From Pelomonas sp966111775 (GTDB taxonomy: Bacteria; Pseudomonadota; Gammaproteobacteria; Burkholderiales; Burkholderiaceae_C), in the NCBI GenBank assembly GCA_966111775.1, contig CBHWBD010000281.1, positions 1-5,887 on the forward strand: 5,887 nucleotides of DNA, written 5' to 3'. The notes under the pieces are model-generated. The model worked only from the letters and a program-made list of their open reading frames with translations. It searched no databases and was not told the origin of the DNA. Positions 5,887 through 5,887 of the stretch are shown here, piece after piece. Numbering within the stretch: the stretch's first letter is position 1; each line of letters starts with the position of its first letter. The position numbers and the translations under genes were made by a program.

Positions 5887-5887
5887 G

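Overview
The window is very GC-rich, with strong G/C bias at third codon positions, which also produces long spurious reverse-strand reading frames. The gene content is typical of a Gram-negative betaproteobacterium, most likely Burkholderiales: HDOD signalling proteins fused to kinase domains, DUF4398/OmpA lipoproteins, a small exported Cys-pair protein and a short 4.5S-type SRP RNA. The lineage is inferred from gene style, not from a marker gene.

Bases 1-3724 hold two tandem plus-strand genes encoding cytoplasmic multidomain signalling proteins. The first is cut by the left edge. It is the C-terminal part of a degenerate Ser/Thr-kinase-like domain (DFG replaced by GLE) followed by an HDOD domain. 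The second starts 10 bp later and is complete: an apparently intact Hanks-type Ser/Thr kinase, then HDOD, then a C-terminal GAF domain. The two share the same domain order and line up along the kinase C-lobe and HDOD parts, so they look like a duplicated pair that diverged into a pseudokinase and an active kinase.

Bases 3725-3919 are a 195-bp intergenic region that probably carries the promoter and leader of the next operon. It holds a small hairpin just ahead of the first Shine-Dalgarno site but no convincing sigma-70 promoter.

Bases 3920-5657 are a three-gene plus-strand cell-envelope operon. It encodes a small DUF4398-like lipoprotein, a DUF4398-like lipoprotein with an Ala-rich helical stalk and a C-terminal OmpA peptidoglycan-binding domain, and a small secreted protein with two cysteine pairs. 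Each gene has a good Shine-Dalgarno sequence, and the gaps are 18 and 25 bp. The products are probably exported together, with the OmpA-domain protein tethering the outer membrane to peptidoglycan.

Bases 5658-5791 are a convergent intergenic region with three hairpins that probably terminate the envelope operon from the left and the SRP RNA transcript from the right.

Bases 5792-5886, minus strand, encode a small bacterial SRP RNA (4.5S RNA, ffs). It is recognised from the conserved SRP54-binding hairpin and a closed terminal helix. The gene appears complete, but its promoter lies beyond the right edge.
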